From the NCBI GenBank assembly GCA_019747735.1, contig JAIEQL010000032.1, forward strand, positions 27,541-91,540: a stretch of 64,000 bases of DNA. The letters run 5' to 3'. Shown here piece after piece: positions 37,545 through 46,037 of the stretch. Under the pieces are notes generated by a model, which saw only the letters and a list, made by a program, of their open reading frames with translations, did no database searches and had not been told where the DNA came from. The position numbers and the translations under genes are program-made. Source of the DNA: Chthoniobacterales bacterium (GTDB lineage: Bacteria; Verrucomicrobiota; Verrucomicrobiia; Chthoniobacterales; UBA6821). Numbering within the stretch: the first letter of the stretch is position 1; every line of letters begins with the position of its first letter.

Positions 37545-38573
37545 TTAAACCTCTTTGCTGAGCTCTGCCTCTAATTCTTCAATAGAAGGAAGAGAGGCAC
37601 TTAAATTTTCAGGCAATGCATCACATAGTTTATATTCAGCAAGTCCAATGGGCTTGGTCATATCGCGCAAGGTATATTCGGCAAGCACGTTATTTTTTGA
37701 TCTGCATAAAATCAGGCCTATCGAAGGTTGGTCACCGCTGTGCTTAATAAGATCATCTACAGCCGAAAGATAAAAATTCATTTTTCCAGCATACTCAGGC
37801 TTAAAATCTTGATCCTTGAGTTCAATAACGACAAAATAACGCAATTTCAGATGATAAAAAAGTAAGTCTATATAAAAATCTTGTTCTCCAACCTCCAAAT
37901 GATATTGCCTTCCAACAAAAGCAAAACCAGCTCCTAGCTCGAGCAAAAATTTTTCCATGTGTTGAATGAGAGCCTTCTCCATTTCTCGTTCATGAGCCTC
38001 ATCTCCAATGCTTAAAAAACCAAAAAGGTATGGATCTTTGAGTGCATAATGAGCCAGATCTGATTGTGTTAATGGGAGTTTTTCTTTAAAATTGGTGATG
38101 GCTTTACCCTGACGCTGATGAAGAGAACGTTCAATCTGTGATACCATCACATTGCGTGACCAGTTATGCGCAATTGCTTGTTTTATATAAAAAAGCCGGT
38201 CCTGTTGATTAGAAACACGATCAAGCAAACAGAGATGATGCCCCCATGGCAATTGTGCAACAACCTGCTGCACAAATTCAACATCAGGATATTCCTGAGC
38301 AAACTTGCGCATATATTTGAGATTTCTAGGGCTAAAACCTTTCATTTCTGGAAACTCAGCATGCAAATCCTTACTCAGTTGATCAATAATCTTGGCGCCC
38401 CAGCCATACTCTTGTTGCGATTTTAAAATCTCCGTTCCTATGTGGTGATACAAAAGAATGAGCTCTTTATTAACGCTTCGAGCTGCTTGGTAACGCGAAG
38501 AGAGCACACGTGACTTTAAGCTCTCTAAAAACTGAAGATACGTTTTGCTAACGATATTCTTATTTTTATTCAT
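37545..38573 (-). CDS. DUF1016 PD-(D/E)XK nuclease (YhcG-like)
   Basis: The approximately 342-residue protein has the two-part YhcG layout. An N-terminal DUF1016 helical domain (LILLYHHIGTEILKSQQEYG; LPWGHHLCLLDRV) precedes a C-terminal nuclease domain (YIDLLFYHLKLRYFVVIELK), where D and ExK form the PD-(D/E)XK site. ATG at 38573 is chosen over GTG at 38588. Such genes are found in mobile and defence regions of many bacteria; the biological role is not settled. Here it sits between ligA and an acetyltransferase, with no other defence gene. Confidence 0.85.
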   Translation of the reverse strand: MNKNKNIVSKTYLQFLESLKSRVLSSRYQAARSVNKELILLYHHIGTEILKSQQEYGWGAKIIDQLSKDLHAEFPEMKGFSPRNLKYMRKFAQEYPDVEFVQQVVAQLPWGHHLCLLDRVSNQQDRLFYIKQAIAHNWSRNVMVSQIERSLHQRQGKAITNFKEKLPLTQSDLAHYALKDPYLFGFLSIGDEAHEREMEKALIQHMEKFLLELGAGFAFVGRQYHLEVGEQDFYIDLLFYHLKLRYFVVIELKDQDFKPEYAGKMNFYLSAVDDLIKHSGDQPSIGLILCRSKNNVLAEYTLRDMTKPIGLAEYKLCDALPENLSASLPSIEELEAELSKEV

Positions 38574-38589
38574 AAAGTTTAATCGCACT

Positions 38590-39075
38590 TTATTTTACTC
38601 TCGCATAAAGAAAGAGATCTTCCAGGTTCCCTTGTCGTACAATGGCTTTCTTCATGATCCCTTCGTGGACAAATCCATTTTTTTCTAACACACGTTGAGA
38701 TCCAATATTCAAGGGACTAACAAAGGCTTCAATCCGTGCCACGCCAAGCTCTTGGAAACCTCTCTCTACAGCTAGGCTCACTGCCTCTGTCATAAATCCC
38801 TTTCCCCAATATTTTTTGGCAGAGACATAACCAAGCACTGCTTTACATTGATAATCTCCTTTTCCGAGATCCAAGGTTAAAGAGCCAATGACATTCTCCC
38901 CTACGAGAATAGCCTGAAACCAGGGATGTTGCTTTACAATACGTTCAAAAAACTCCTCGGCCGCTTTACGTGATTGATAAGGAGCCCAGCGAGTATAGCG
39001 AGTGACTTCTGGGTCGGTAGCCCAGATCAGAAAATCATCGATGTCCTCCAGCGCCAGTGGCCGTAAAAAAATCAT
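38590..39075 (-). CDS. GNAT-family N-acetyltransferase (RimJ/RimL-like)
   Basis: The 161-residue product follows the RimJ/RimL pattern: FLRPLALEDIDDFLIWATDP, LGYVSAKKYWGKGFMTEAVS with the acetyl-CoA pyrophosphate loop, and the motif AFVSPLNIGSQRVLEKNGF. It probably acetylates an N-terminal or small-molecule amine. It is one of the few genes here with a plausible Shine-Dalgarno sequence (GGAAG, 9 bases before ATG). It lies one base after lysA on the same strand. The substrate is unknown. Confidence 0.88.
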   Translation of the reverse strand: MIFLRPLALEDIDDFLIWATDPEVTRYTRWAPYQSRKAAEEFFERIVKQHPWFQAILVGENVIGSLTLDLGKGDYQCKAVLGYVSAKKYWGKGFMTEAVSLAVERGFQELGVARIEAFVSPLNIGSQRVLEKNGFVHEGIMKKAIVRQGNLEDLFLYARVK

Positions 39076-39076
39076 T

Positions 39077-40372
39077 TTATAAAACTTCCTCTCTCACCAA
39101 ATCCTCCCACCTCTGACGTCGACGAACAACAGTGGCAGTAGCACCATCAACGAGCACTTCCGCTGGTAGTGGACGAGCATTGTAAGTCGAGGCCATAGAA
39201 AATCCATAGGCGCCAGCACTCATGAGAGCGACGCATTCTCCTGGTTCGACTGGCGGCATCATCCGATCTTGTGCAAAAAAGTCACCGCTCTCACAGACAG
39301 GACCCACCACATCAACTTGCTCTAACGTACTTCCCATAGGCTTTCGCAGAGGCTCTATTTCATGATATCCCTGATACAAGGCAGGGCGAATTAAGTCATT
39401 CATCCCGGCATCAACAATGAGAAATTTTTTAGCGGGCGTTTCTTTATGATAAAGCACTTTGGTAAGCAGCACTCCTGCATTGCCTACAATAAAACGACCT
39501 GGCTCAAAAAGAATACGCAGTCCTAAACTCTGAAGAGGCTTGAGCACATAAGATGAATAAATTTCCGGCGTCATTCTCTCTTTTTGTGAAATAGAAGTCC
39601 CTTCTTTCCAATATACCTCATCAGCACTGGCTAGTACGTCATGATAAACAATACCTATTCCTCCTCCGATACTGAAAAATTCTAGCTCGTAGCGGGCTTT
39701 CAACTTTAAAATGAGTGGCCTCAATTTTTCAATGGCCTCTGCAAAAGGAGCCGGATCGAGAATTTGTGAACCAATGTGAGTTTGGACTCCTCTGATTTTT
39801 AAATACGATAAGGCTGCAGCCCTTTCATAGACTGCTTCTGCACGATCTAAGCCAATGCCAAATTTATTTTTACTCTTTCCTGTTGAGATATAATGATGTG
39901 TTGGTGCATCGACATCGGGATTGACTCGTAGAGCAATGGGCGCCACGCAGTTCATACTTGCGGCTACATCATTGATCAATTCCAGCTCCCCCTCTGACTC
40001 GACATTAAAAGAATAAATTCCTTGCTCTAGAGCATAGCGAATCTCATTTTCCATCTTCCCCACTCCAGCAAAGGTACAGCGGTCAGCACGTCCTCCAGCT
40101 TGGAGCACTTTAAAAAGCTCTCCTGCGGAGACAATGTCAAATCCCGCTCCTTCTTGAGCAAGCAAGCGCAACACTGCAAGATTGCTGTTAGCTTTAACGG
40201 CGTAACAGAGCATTCGATCGAGCGGCGCCAAGGCACGATCAAGGGAGTGAAAATGATTGCAAATAGTCGCTGTAGAATAAACATAAGTAGGCGTTCCAAC
40301 CTTTGCCGCCAAGGCTTCCAGATCGACTTCTTCAGCATGAAGCTTGCCTTGAGAATAATGAAAAGAATGCAT
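39077..40372 (-). CDS. lysA: Diaminopimelate decarboxylase
   Basis: PLP enzyme that makes L-lysine from meso-diaminopimelate. The 431-residue product has the PLP-lysine motif CYAVKANSNLAVL, the HIGSQILDP turn, GGGIGIVYHD, FEPGRFIVGNAG and, from the partner subunit, VCESGDFFAQDR and AYGFSMASTYNARP. These give fold type III with specificity for DAP. The length is normal. It heads a short minus-strand run with the acetyltransferase. It implies DAP-type peptidoglycan. Confidence 0.95.
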   Translation of the reverse strand: MHSFHYSQGKLHAEEVDLEALAAKVGTPTYVYSTATICNHFHSLDRALAPLDRMLCYAVKANSNLAVLRLLAQEGAGFDIVSAGELFKVLQAGGRADRCTFAGVGKMENEIRYALEQGIYSFNVESEGELELINDVAASMNCVAPIALRVNPDVDAPTHHYISTGKSKNKFGIGLDRAEAVYERAAALSYLKIRGVQTHIGSQILDPAPFAEAIEKLRPLILKLKARYELEFFSIGGGIGIVYHDVLASADEVYWKEGTSISQKERMTPEIYSSYVLKPLQSLGLRILFEPGRFIVGNAGVLLTKVLYHKETPAKKFLIVDAGMNDLIRPALYQGYHEIEPLRKPMGSTLEQVDVVGPVCESGDFFAQDRMMPPVEPGECVALMSAGAYGFSMASTYNARPLPAEVLVDGATATVVRRRQRWEDLVREEVL

Positions 40373-40456
40373 GGAAGAAAAAGTTTGAGCCTAGAGTTTG
40401 AGTTTGAGTTAACTTCGCGCTTCGCGCATTTTTAAAGGTAACTTTTTTCCCATCTT

Positions 40457-41404
40457 ATGCTCAAATACCTTTTTCTTTTTTTAATCAGTGGGTTTTTTGT
40501 TTTCCTGTGTTTTGACGCACCTATTTTTTCTTCAATGCCACATCCCTCCACCTCTTACGAAGAGGCTCTTGCAAAGTTTGCCACTCTAGAACAAGAAGAA
40601 GCAGCCTTACCACTTTCCCAAGCAGGACATTCTCGTCTTTTTGTTCATGGAGCGAAAACAGAACGTGCCTTCGTACTGCTGCATGGCCTTAGCAGTTGCC
40701 CTGAACAAGATGTTGTGCTGGGCAAGATGCTTTTTGACTTGGGAGCTAACGTGATTATTCCACGCGCTAAGTACGCAGGGTTTTCAGACTTGCTTAATGC
40801 GGAACAAGGAAAACAAAACGGACAAGATCTCCTCGACCAGGCTGCCACAGGATTGGACATTGCTGCAGGTTTAGGAAATAAAACTACCATCATTGCTATC
40901 TCTGCGAGTGCACTTGCTGCGGCTTGGATGGCTCAACATCGCCCTGGAATAGAGAGCGTCTTGTTGATCTCTCCCTTTTTTGCTCCTTATGGATACTCCG
41001 CTCTAAGGGCTAACATTCTTGCAAACCTACTCGTTCATTTGCCTAACATTTTTCTTTGGAAAGATTCTCACCGTAAAGCAGCTGTTAACGACAATAGTTA
41101 TAACTACCCTCGCTGGAGCACCCATACGCTTGCAAGCACGCTACAGCTTGCTCGAAATGTAGCTGCTTTTCGAGAGCCCATCGAATGCAATCGACTCTCC
41201 ATTCTCGTTTCCGATGATGATGAAACCGTCAACAATCATCTGACAAAAAAAATACTCAAACGATGGAAGAGAGAAAATCCGGATAAGATTTTTTTCTATG
41301 CTTTTCCTAAGTCGCTTCAAGTTCCTCATAATTGCCTCAATCAAGAGCAAAAAGACTTTTCACTAGAAACAGTCTATGCCCAGATTTTAAAGATGGTTCA
41401 ATAA
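40457..41404 (+). CDS. Exported alpha/beta-hydrolase
   Basis: The 315-residue product has an N-terminal hydrophobic segment (MLKYLFLFLISGFFVFLCFD) that serves as signal or anchor. An alpha/beta-hydrolase fold follows: AFVLLHGLSSCPEQ is the oxyanion region. TIIAISASALAAAWMA sits where the GxSxG nucleophile elbow is expected, but the motif is degenerate (I-S-A-S-A). LSILVSDDDETVN and the late VPHNCL supply a possible Asp and His. Esterase or lipase activity is plausible, with reservation because of the altered elbow. Confidence 0.7.
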   Translation: MLKYLFLFLISGFFVFLCFDAPIFSSMPHPSTSYEEALAKFATLEQEEAALPLSQAGHSRLFVHGAKTERAFVLLHGLSSCPEQDVVLGKMLFDLGANVIIPRAKYAGFSDLLNAEQGKQNGQDLLDQAATGLDIAAGLGNKTTIIAISASALAAAWMAQHRPGIESVLLISPFFAPYGYSALRANILANLLVHLPNIFLWKDSHRKAAVNDNSYNYPRWSTHTLASTLQLARNVAAFREPIECNRLSILVSDDDETVNNHLTKKILKRWKRENPDKIFFYAFPKSLQVPHNCLNQEQKDFSLETVYAQILKMVQ

Positions 41405-41447
41405 AATTTCTTGGACAATTTTTCTAATCATTTTACCGTCATAGAAT

Positions 41448-41885
41448 ATGATCAACTCATGGATTTCACCACTCATTGGCGGTATTGCAGCAACCGCTGT
41501 TATGACCTGCGCTCTTTTCGTTCCCCACTGGCTGGGATTTGGGAGAGTTGATGTCATTCGAGCAGTAGGAGCACTTATTACTCATCGCCCTCGCAATGCT
41601 TTTTTACCTGGCCTTGTATTGCATATCACCTCAGGGATTATTTTTGCGTATATTTATAAAATAATTCTGCTTCTTTCTTTTATTCCCTTTAACGCCTTAA
41701 CAGGAATGATGATGGGAGCTCTTCATGGTGTTATTATCATGCTTCTTGTCTCTATCGTAATCATGGAGCATCACCCTATCGCTTACTATCACACCCGTGG
41801 GCCAATGACCGGAGTAGCTCAACTCTTAGCCCATATTCTTTATGGATTGGTGGTAGGAAGTGTTGTTCAGCTCCTCTCTTATTAG
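41448..41885 (+). CDS. Small four-helix membrane protein, unknown function
   Basis: A 145-residue protein with about four membrane segments (near residues 5-25, 52-72, 80-102 and 122-142), many Gly and Ala, and conserved-looking polar loops (MEHHPIAYYHTRGP). Not assigned to a family. It is convergent with pyrB; both stops lie in one inverted repeat. Confidence 0.6.
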   Translation: MINSWISPLIGGIAATAVMTCALFVPHWLGFGRVDVIRAVGALITHRPRNAFLPGLVLHITSGIIFAYIYKIILLLSFIPFNALTGMMMGALHGVIIMLLVSIVIMEHHPIAYYHTRGPMTGVAQLLAHILYGLVVGSVVQLLSY

Positions 41886-41977
41886 GAGATAGAATATGGA
41901 AGATAGGAGTTAAGGAATTTATTTACGGTTCAAGAGCATCTTTAGCAAAGGTGATCTACCATCTTCTATCTCCTAAC
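41881..41977. repeat. Inverted repeat joining two convergent stop codons
   Basis: TTAGGAGATAGAATATGG at about 41882-41899 and CCATCTTCTATCTCCTAA at about 41959-41976 are near-perfect inverse copies. The first holds the stop of the membrane-protein gene and the second encodes the last residues (GDRRW) of PyrB. A third related stretch, AGATAGGAGTTAA, lies between them. It may serve as a bidirectional terminator. Confidence 0.5.
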
Positions 41978-42939
41978 TTTGGCACCACATCCAGCACCAT
42001 GGCAAAAAGAGCCATGCGAAGCGGAATGCCATTCTCAGCTTGGCGGAAGATAGCAAGCGCTGGATGATCGTTAAGATCATTATCAATTTCGTTAGAACCA
42101 GGGCGACTATCGCGTGGCAAGGGATGTAAAACGACCGCTCCAGGACGGCAGACTTTTTCATAGAGCCCCCGATTCAGACTATAACAGCCGCGATACTGAC
42201 CTGCCTCTTCACTATGAGCAAAGCGCTCTTCTTGAATCCGTGTCATGTAGATCACATCAGCATGGGCAATACCACTGGCAATATCTTCTGTTTGTGTCAC
42301 CTTGTGTCCTCGCATCAAGGCCTGATCGACAAGAGCCGGTGGCATCTTCAGTTGTTCAGGGGAGACAAAAGTAAAAGAAATGTTTTTAAAAAGAGAGAGT
42401 AACTTTGTCAGAGAATGCACAGTGCGACCATGTTTGAGATCACCGATCATAGTGATAGAAAGCCCTTCGAGTTGGTCCCAACTCCGCCCTTGTTCTTTCA
42501 TGATGGTGTAAAGATCCAGCAAAGCTTGCGTCGGATGCTCCCCTGCTCCATCACCACTGCTAATGACAGGCGTTGTCGTTGCTTCTGCTATTTTTTTGAC
42601 AGAGCCTTCTTCGGGATGACGCACCACCAGCACATCCACATATCCTCCCATCACGCGACTCGTATCATAAAGCGATTCGCCTTTAACGATGGAGGAGCAA
42701 TCGCTCCCAATCGTATTGGAAACTGCCCCTCCAAGCCGATAAAAAGCGGTTTCGAAGCTCACCCTCGAACGGGTACTTGGCTCCAAAAAAAGATTACCCA
42801 ACACAGCCCCTTCCAACACACGCGTGACCTTTTCGCGGCGAGCATAGACCTCCATCTCAGCAGCCACTGAAAAAATCTCCGCGATATCGGCTAGCTCAAA
42901 TTGATCGATTGAAAGAATGTCAGCTCCTTGGAACCTCAT
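41956..42939 (-). CDS. pyrB: Aspartate carbamoyltransferase catalytic subunit
   Basis: Second step of pyrimidine synthesis (carbamoyl phosphate plus aspartate). The 327-residue product has the carbamoyl-phosphate site EPSTRSRVSFETAF, the 80s loop with KGESLYDT, the GDGAGEHPTQALLDLYT block, the aspartate-side residues (RIQEER) and VLHPLPRDSRPGSNEID. The length is slightly above the usual 300-310. No pyrI is adjacent. The C-terminal residues overlap a dispersed repeat. Confidence 0.95.
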   Translation of the reverse strand: MRFQGADILSIDQFELADIAEIFSVAAEMEVYARREKVTRVLEGAVLGNLFLEPSTRSRVSFETAFYRLGGAVSNTIGSDCSSIVKGESLYDTSRVMGGYVDVLVVRHPEEGSVKKIAEATTTPVISSGDGAGEHPTQALLDLYTIMKEQGRSWDQLEGLSITMIGDLKHGRTVHSLTKLLSLFKNISFTFVSPEQLKMPPALVDQALMRGHKVTQTEDIASGIAHADVIYMTRIQEERFAHSEEAGQYRGCYSLNRGLYEKVCRPGAVVLHPLPRDSRPGSNEIDNDLNDHPALAIFRQAENGIPLRMALFAMVLDVVPKLGDRRW

Positions 42940-42989
42940 CTCAGTAAGCTAAAACAACAACTTTCTAAAGGCAAGAAACCACTTTTTTC

Positions 42990-43811
42990 TTATAAAAATC
43001 CCTTAGCCCTCAGCTTCTGCATTGCATATCGCTCATGATGATCTTGGGCTCGTCCAGCTCGTTCAGAACTCTTTGTTTGCAAGAGTTCTTCAATAATTTC
43101 TAAAACCGTTGCAGCTGTACTTGAAACGGGCTTTGTAATTGGCCAACAGCCAAGAGAGCGAAAACGTTTTCCTTCACGCGCAAAATACATGCCAGGGATA
43201 GGAATTTTTTCTCGCTCAATGTAGCGCCAGATATCCAGCTCCGTCCAGTCCAGCAGTGGTTGGATGCGAAGGTGCTCACCAGGATTAGTCTTCATCACAA
43301 ACTGATTCCAAAACTCGGGTGGTTGATTTTTGTAATTCCATGAAAAATCGCGACCACGCGGAGAAAAGTAACGCTCCTTGGCCCGCGTAGGATCTTCATC
43401 TCGCCGAATACCCGTAATCAAGCCATCGAATGCATTCTCTGCTATAAATTGCTGCAAGGCCACGGTTTTGAGTTCATGAGTAACGGTTACAGGGTCATGT
43501 GTCTCATACCCAATCGCTGCAGAATAAGGAGAGGCACCAGAACGAGCGGCTTCATTGATTTTCACAAGCAACTCAAAACCGTAATGCTCCTGAGCCCAAG
43601 AGCGAAACGCGAGCATTTCTGGAAACTCATAAGTCGTGTCAACGTGCAATAACGGATAAGGAATAGTTCCTAAAAAGGCTTTTTTAGTAAGCCATAAAAG
43701 AACATTCGAATCTTTACCCATACTCCAAAGCAAACAGAGCTTGGAAAGCCCATGGTAGGCCTCTCGCAGAAGGTAAATACTTTGTGATTCTAGAGCATCA
43801 AGGTGGTTCAT
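42990..43811 (-). CDS. cysD: Sulfate adenylyltransferase subunit 2
   Basis: With CysN it makes adenosine 5'-phosphosulfate from ATP and sulfate. The 273-residue product has the PP-loop motif LLWSMGKDSNVLLWLTKKAF, HVDTTYEFPEM, ITGIRRDEDPTRAKERYFSP and LGCWPITKPV. ATG at 43811 (MNHLDALESQSIYLLREAYH) is the family start; the frame is open 69 bases further. Usually cysD and cysN form one operon. Here they are about 3 kb apart on opposite strands. Confidence 0.93.
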   Translation of the reverse strand: MNHLDALESQSIYLLREAYHGLSKLCLLWSMGKDSNVLLWLTKKAFLGTIPYPLLHVDTTYEFPEMLAFRSWAQEHYGFELLVKINEAARSGASPYSAAIGYETHDPVTVTHELKTVALQQFIAENAFDGLITGIRRDEDPTRAKERYFSPRGRDFSWNYKNQPPEFWNQFVMKTNPGEHLRIQPLLDWTELDIWRYIEREKIPIPGMYFAREGKRFRSLGCWPITKPVSSTAATVLEIIEELLQTKSSERAGRAQDHHERYAMQKLRAKGFL

Positions 43812-44101
43812 GAAGAACAGGCTAAAAGTCAAAGAGTGAAGGTTATCAGCAAGAAGTTGAAGTAAAAAAGGTGAGACCATATCCCTTAGAAAATATTTTT
43901 ATGATCAAAAGACCAAAAGGGTAAGGGTTCCTGATATCGCTGAAGCAAGCAGCAATAAGCGAATTAAAGCAACTCCTTATAAAATAGCATCCATTCCAAT
44001 AGCAAAAGTTGGGCTAGTTTGAAGTTTTTCTCCACTGCTGCCAGCACTCTCTTGCTTTGCATGCCGAAAAGGAATCCCCTATAGGAAAATCTTCGAAAAA
44101 T
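43812..44101. other. Gap between cysD and the RAYT cassette
   Basis: No gene recognised. The cassette begins exactly at its right edge (44102). Short open stretches occur but have no family features; they may be remains of sequence displaced by the insertion. Confidence 0.4.
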
Positions 44102-45185
44102 GGGGTCAGTGTTCAATTTTCAATATTGACATGACATTATTATTTTAAAATAGATAGAGAATGGCACGAAGTATACGCATTGAATATGAAGGAGCTTATT
44201 ATCATGTGATGGCACGAGGAAATCGGCAGGAGAAGATTTTTTTAGATGCCGAGGATCGGCAGTATTTTTTAAAAACAGTGGGAGATGTTTGTGAAATGAC
44301 AGGCTGGCGAGTCCATGCATGGGTTTTAATGAGCAACCATTATCATCTCTTTATTCAAACACCAGAAGCGAATCTTGTGGCGGGAATGAAGTGGTTTCAA
44401 AATACCTATACAAGGCGCTTCAATGTAAGACACAAAGCCTGGGGACGTCTCTTTGGCGATCGCTACAAAGCCATTTTAGTAGAAGGAGAAAACTCTTATT
44501 ACTATGAAACATTGCTAGATTATATTCACTTAAATCCAGCACGTGCCGGATTGATAGAAGTTAAGAAACAGAGTGTACTTGATTATCCCTGGAGTAGTAT
44601 TGCAGCAGAGTATGCGCTATCTCCTGGTAAACGTAACAGCTGGATGGCTTGTGCAGAGGGATTAAAGAGTTTTGGTTTTTCAGATACAGTTGATGGTCGA
44701 AGAAAAATGATAGAGCATCTTGATCAACGAGCCGCTGAAGAAAAAGAAACTGCACCTGGCAAGAAAAACAACAAAGTCACTCGAAGCTGGTATTGGGGAA
44801 CAGAAAAATTTTCTGAAAAGATACTTTCGTTAAAAGAAACTATTTTTAGCAAGGAACGCTCGCGAGCTTATCATTCAGCAGCTGAACGTAGAGCTCATGG
44901 ACTTCAGCAAGCACAAATATTGTTAGATGAAGGATTGATTAAAGCAAAGCTTACTAAAAAAGATCTTTCGAATCTCAACGGCTCTGAGCCAAGGAAAATC
45001 TTGCTTGCTCTATTGATAAGAAAAAAGACGATGGTTTCCAATGCTTGGCTAGCTGAACATTTGAAGATGAGAAGTGCAGCCAATGTCAGTCGTCTTCTCG
45101 CAAATCAAGACATGAAAAAAATATGTAACAGCTTGCCTTTGGATTTAATTAAATATGCAAAAATTGAAAATTGAACACTGACCCC
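44102..45185. mobile_element. RAYT transposase cassette with 23-bp terminal inverted repeats
   Basis: The ends are perfect 23-bp inverted repeats that start GGGGTCAGTGTTCAATTTTC (44102-44124 and 45163-45185). The right repeat covers the last codons and the stop of the transposase gene. The GGGGTCAG tip matches the elements inside the nucleotidyltransferase gene and before icd, so this gene may be the source of their mobility. Confidence 0.75.
44161..45174 (+). CDS. REP-associated tyrosine transposase (Y1, IS200-like)
   Basis: A single-strand HUH/Y1 transposase of the RAYT/TnpA-REP group. The N-terminal domain has YHVMARGNRQEKIF, the HUH metal motif in WVLMSNHYHLFIQT and the catalytic Tyr region ETLLDYIHLNPARAGL. 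At 337 residues it is longer than bare RAYTs. The C-terminal part (KILLALLIRKKTMVSNAWLA, then EHLKMRSAANVSRLL) looks like a DnaA-type helix-turn-helix. The frame is intact and its stop lies inside the right terminal repeat. RAYTs are thought to move REP hairpins. Confidence 0.88.
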   Translation: MARSIRIEYEGAYYHVMARGNRQEKIFLDAEDRQYFLKTVGDVCEMTGWRVHAWVLMSNHYHLFIQTPEANLVAGMKWFQNTYTRRFNVRHKAWGRLFGDRYKAILVEGENSYYYETLLDYIHLNPARAGLIEVKKQSVLDYPWSSIAAEYALSPGKRNSWMACAEGLKSFGFSDTVDGRRKMIEHLDQRAAEEKETAPGKKNNKVTRSWYWGTEKFSEKILSLKETIFSKERSRAYHSAAERRAHGLQQAQILLDEGLIKAKLTKKDLSNLNGSEPRKILLALLIRKKTMVSNAWLAEHLKMRSAANVSRLLANQDMKKICNSLPLDLIKYAKIEN

Positions 45186-45369
45186 TAATACGGTTGCTCT
45201 CTTTGGAAGCAACCCGATTGCTTTATCTAACCAATCTTTTTCAAACAGATCTCGGCTGCGGTGCTCATCAAACTATTTGGCTGTTTTGTCATACGATTGA
45301 TAAACATTATCTTTGTTCTTTTTCACCAGAAGTAATTTTTTAAATTTTAATCTAAAATAAAATCTAATC

Positions 45370-45969
45370 ATGCCTGCTATTTGCGTCTACTGCGGATCTA
45401 ATTTTGGAAAAGATCCTATCTTTTTAGAAAAAGCGCTCCGTCTAGGGAAGATTCTCGCGCAAAAAAAACAGACGCTTATTTATGGCGGTGGAAATGTCGG
45501 CCTCATGGGAGCCTTGGCTGATGAAGTCCTTGCAGCTGGAGGAAAAGTCATTGGCGTTATTCCTGAGGCGCTCGCAGCGCAGGAAGTCGCTCATGATAAG
45601 CTGACCGAGTTGCATGTGGTTTCTTCCATGCATGAGCGAAAGCAGCTGATGGCTTCGTTGGCCGATGGCTTTTTGGCCTTGCCTGGAGGAATTGGAACGC
45701 TCGAAGAAATTATGGAAGTTTTTGTTTGGACACAGCTTGGAGTTCATCCTAAGCCATGTGCGCTCTTAAACGTGAATCGATTTTATGAACCACTGATCAC
45801 GCTTTTATCAGGAATGGTTGCAAATGGATTTTTGCACCCAGAGCAATTTTCTCAACTCCTTGTTTCTGAAGATCCCCAACAGGTGGTCGAGTTACTCCTC
45901 TCAACAAAGCCTACCTTGATCGATAAATGGCTAGATGGGAAAAAGCCAATGCCTAAAAAGCGGCAATGA
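45370..45969 (+). CDS. LOG-family protein (TIGR00730)
   Basis: The 199-residue product has the Rossmann start ICVYCGSNFGKDP, YGGGNVGLMGALADEVL and the hallmark LPGGIGTLEEIMEVFVWTQL. The family includes cytokinin-nucleotide phosphoribohydrolases (LOG) and nucleotide-cleaving enzymes once called lysine decarboxylases. It probably hydrolyses the glycosidic bond of a purine nucleotide; the exact substrate in bacteria is often unknown. It lies alone between the RAYT cassette and the dehydrogenase gene. Confidence 0.88.
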   Translation: MPAICVYCGSNFGKDPIFLEKALRLGKILAQKKQTLIYGGGNVGLMGALADEVLAAGGKVIGVIPEALAAQEVAHDKLTELHVVSSMHERKQLMASLADGFLALPGGIGTLEEIMEVFVWTQLGVHPKPCALLNVNRFYEPLITLLSGMVANGFLHPEQFSQLLVSEDPQQVVELLLSTKPTLIDKWLDGKKPMPKKRQ

Positions 45970-46037
45970 GTTTTGTGGTTTATGCGCACGCGACGCCTGA
46001 GAATTATTGAGAAATGTAGAAACAATCGGAGGTTATT

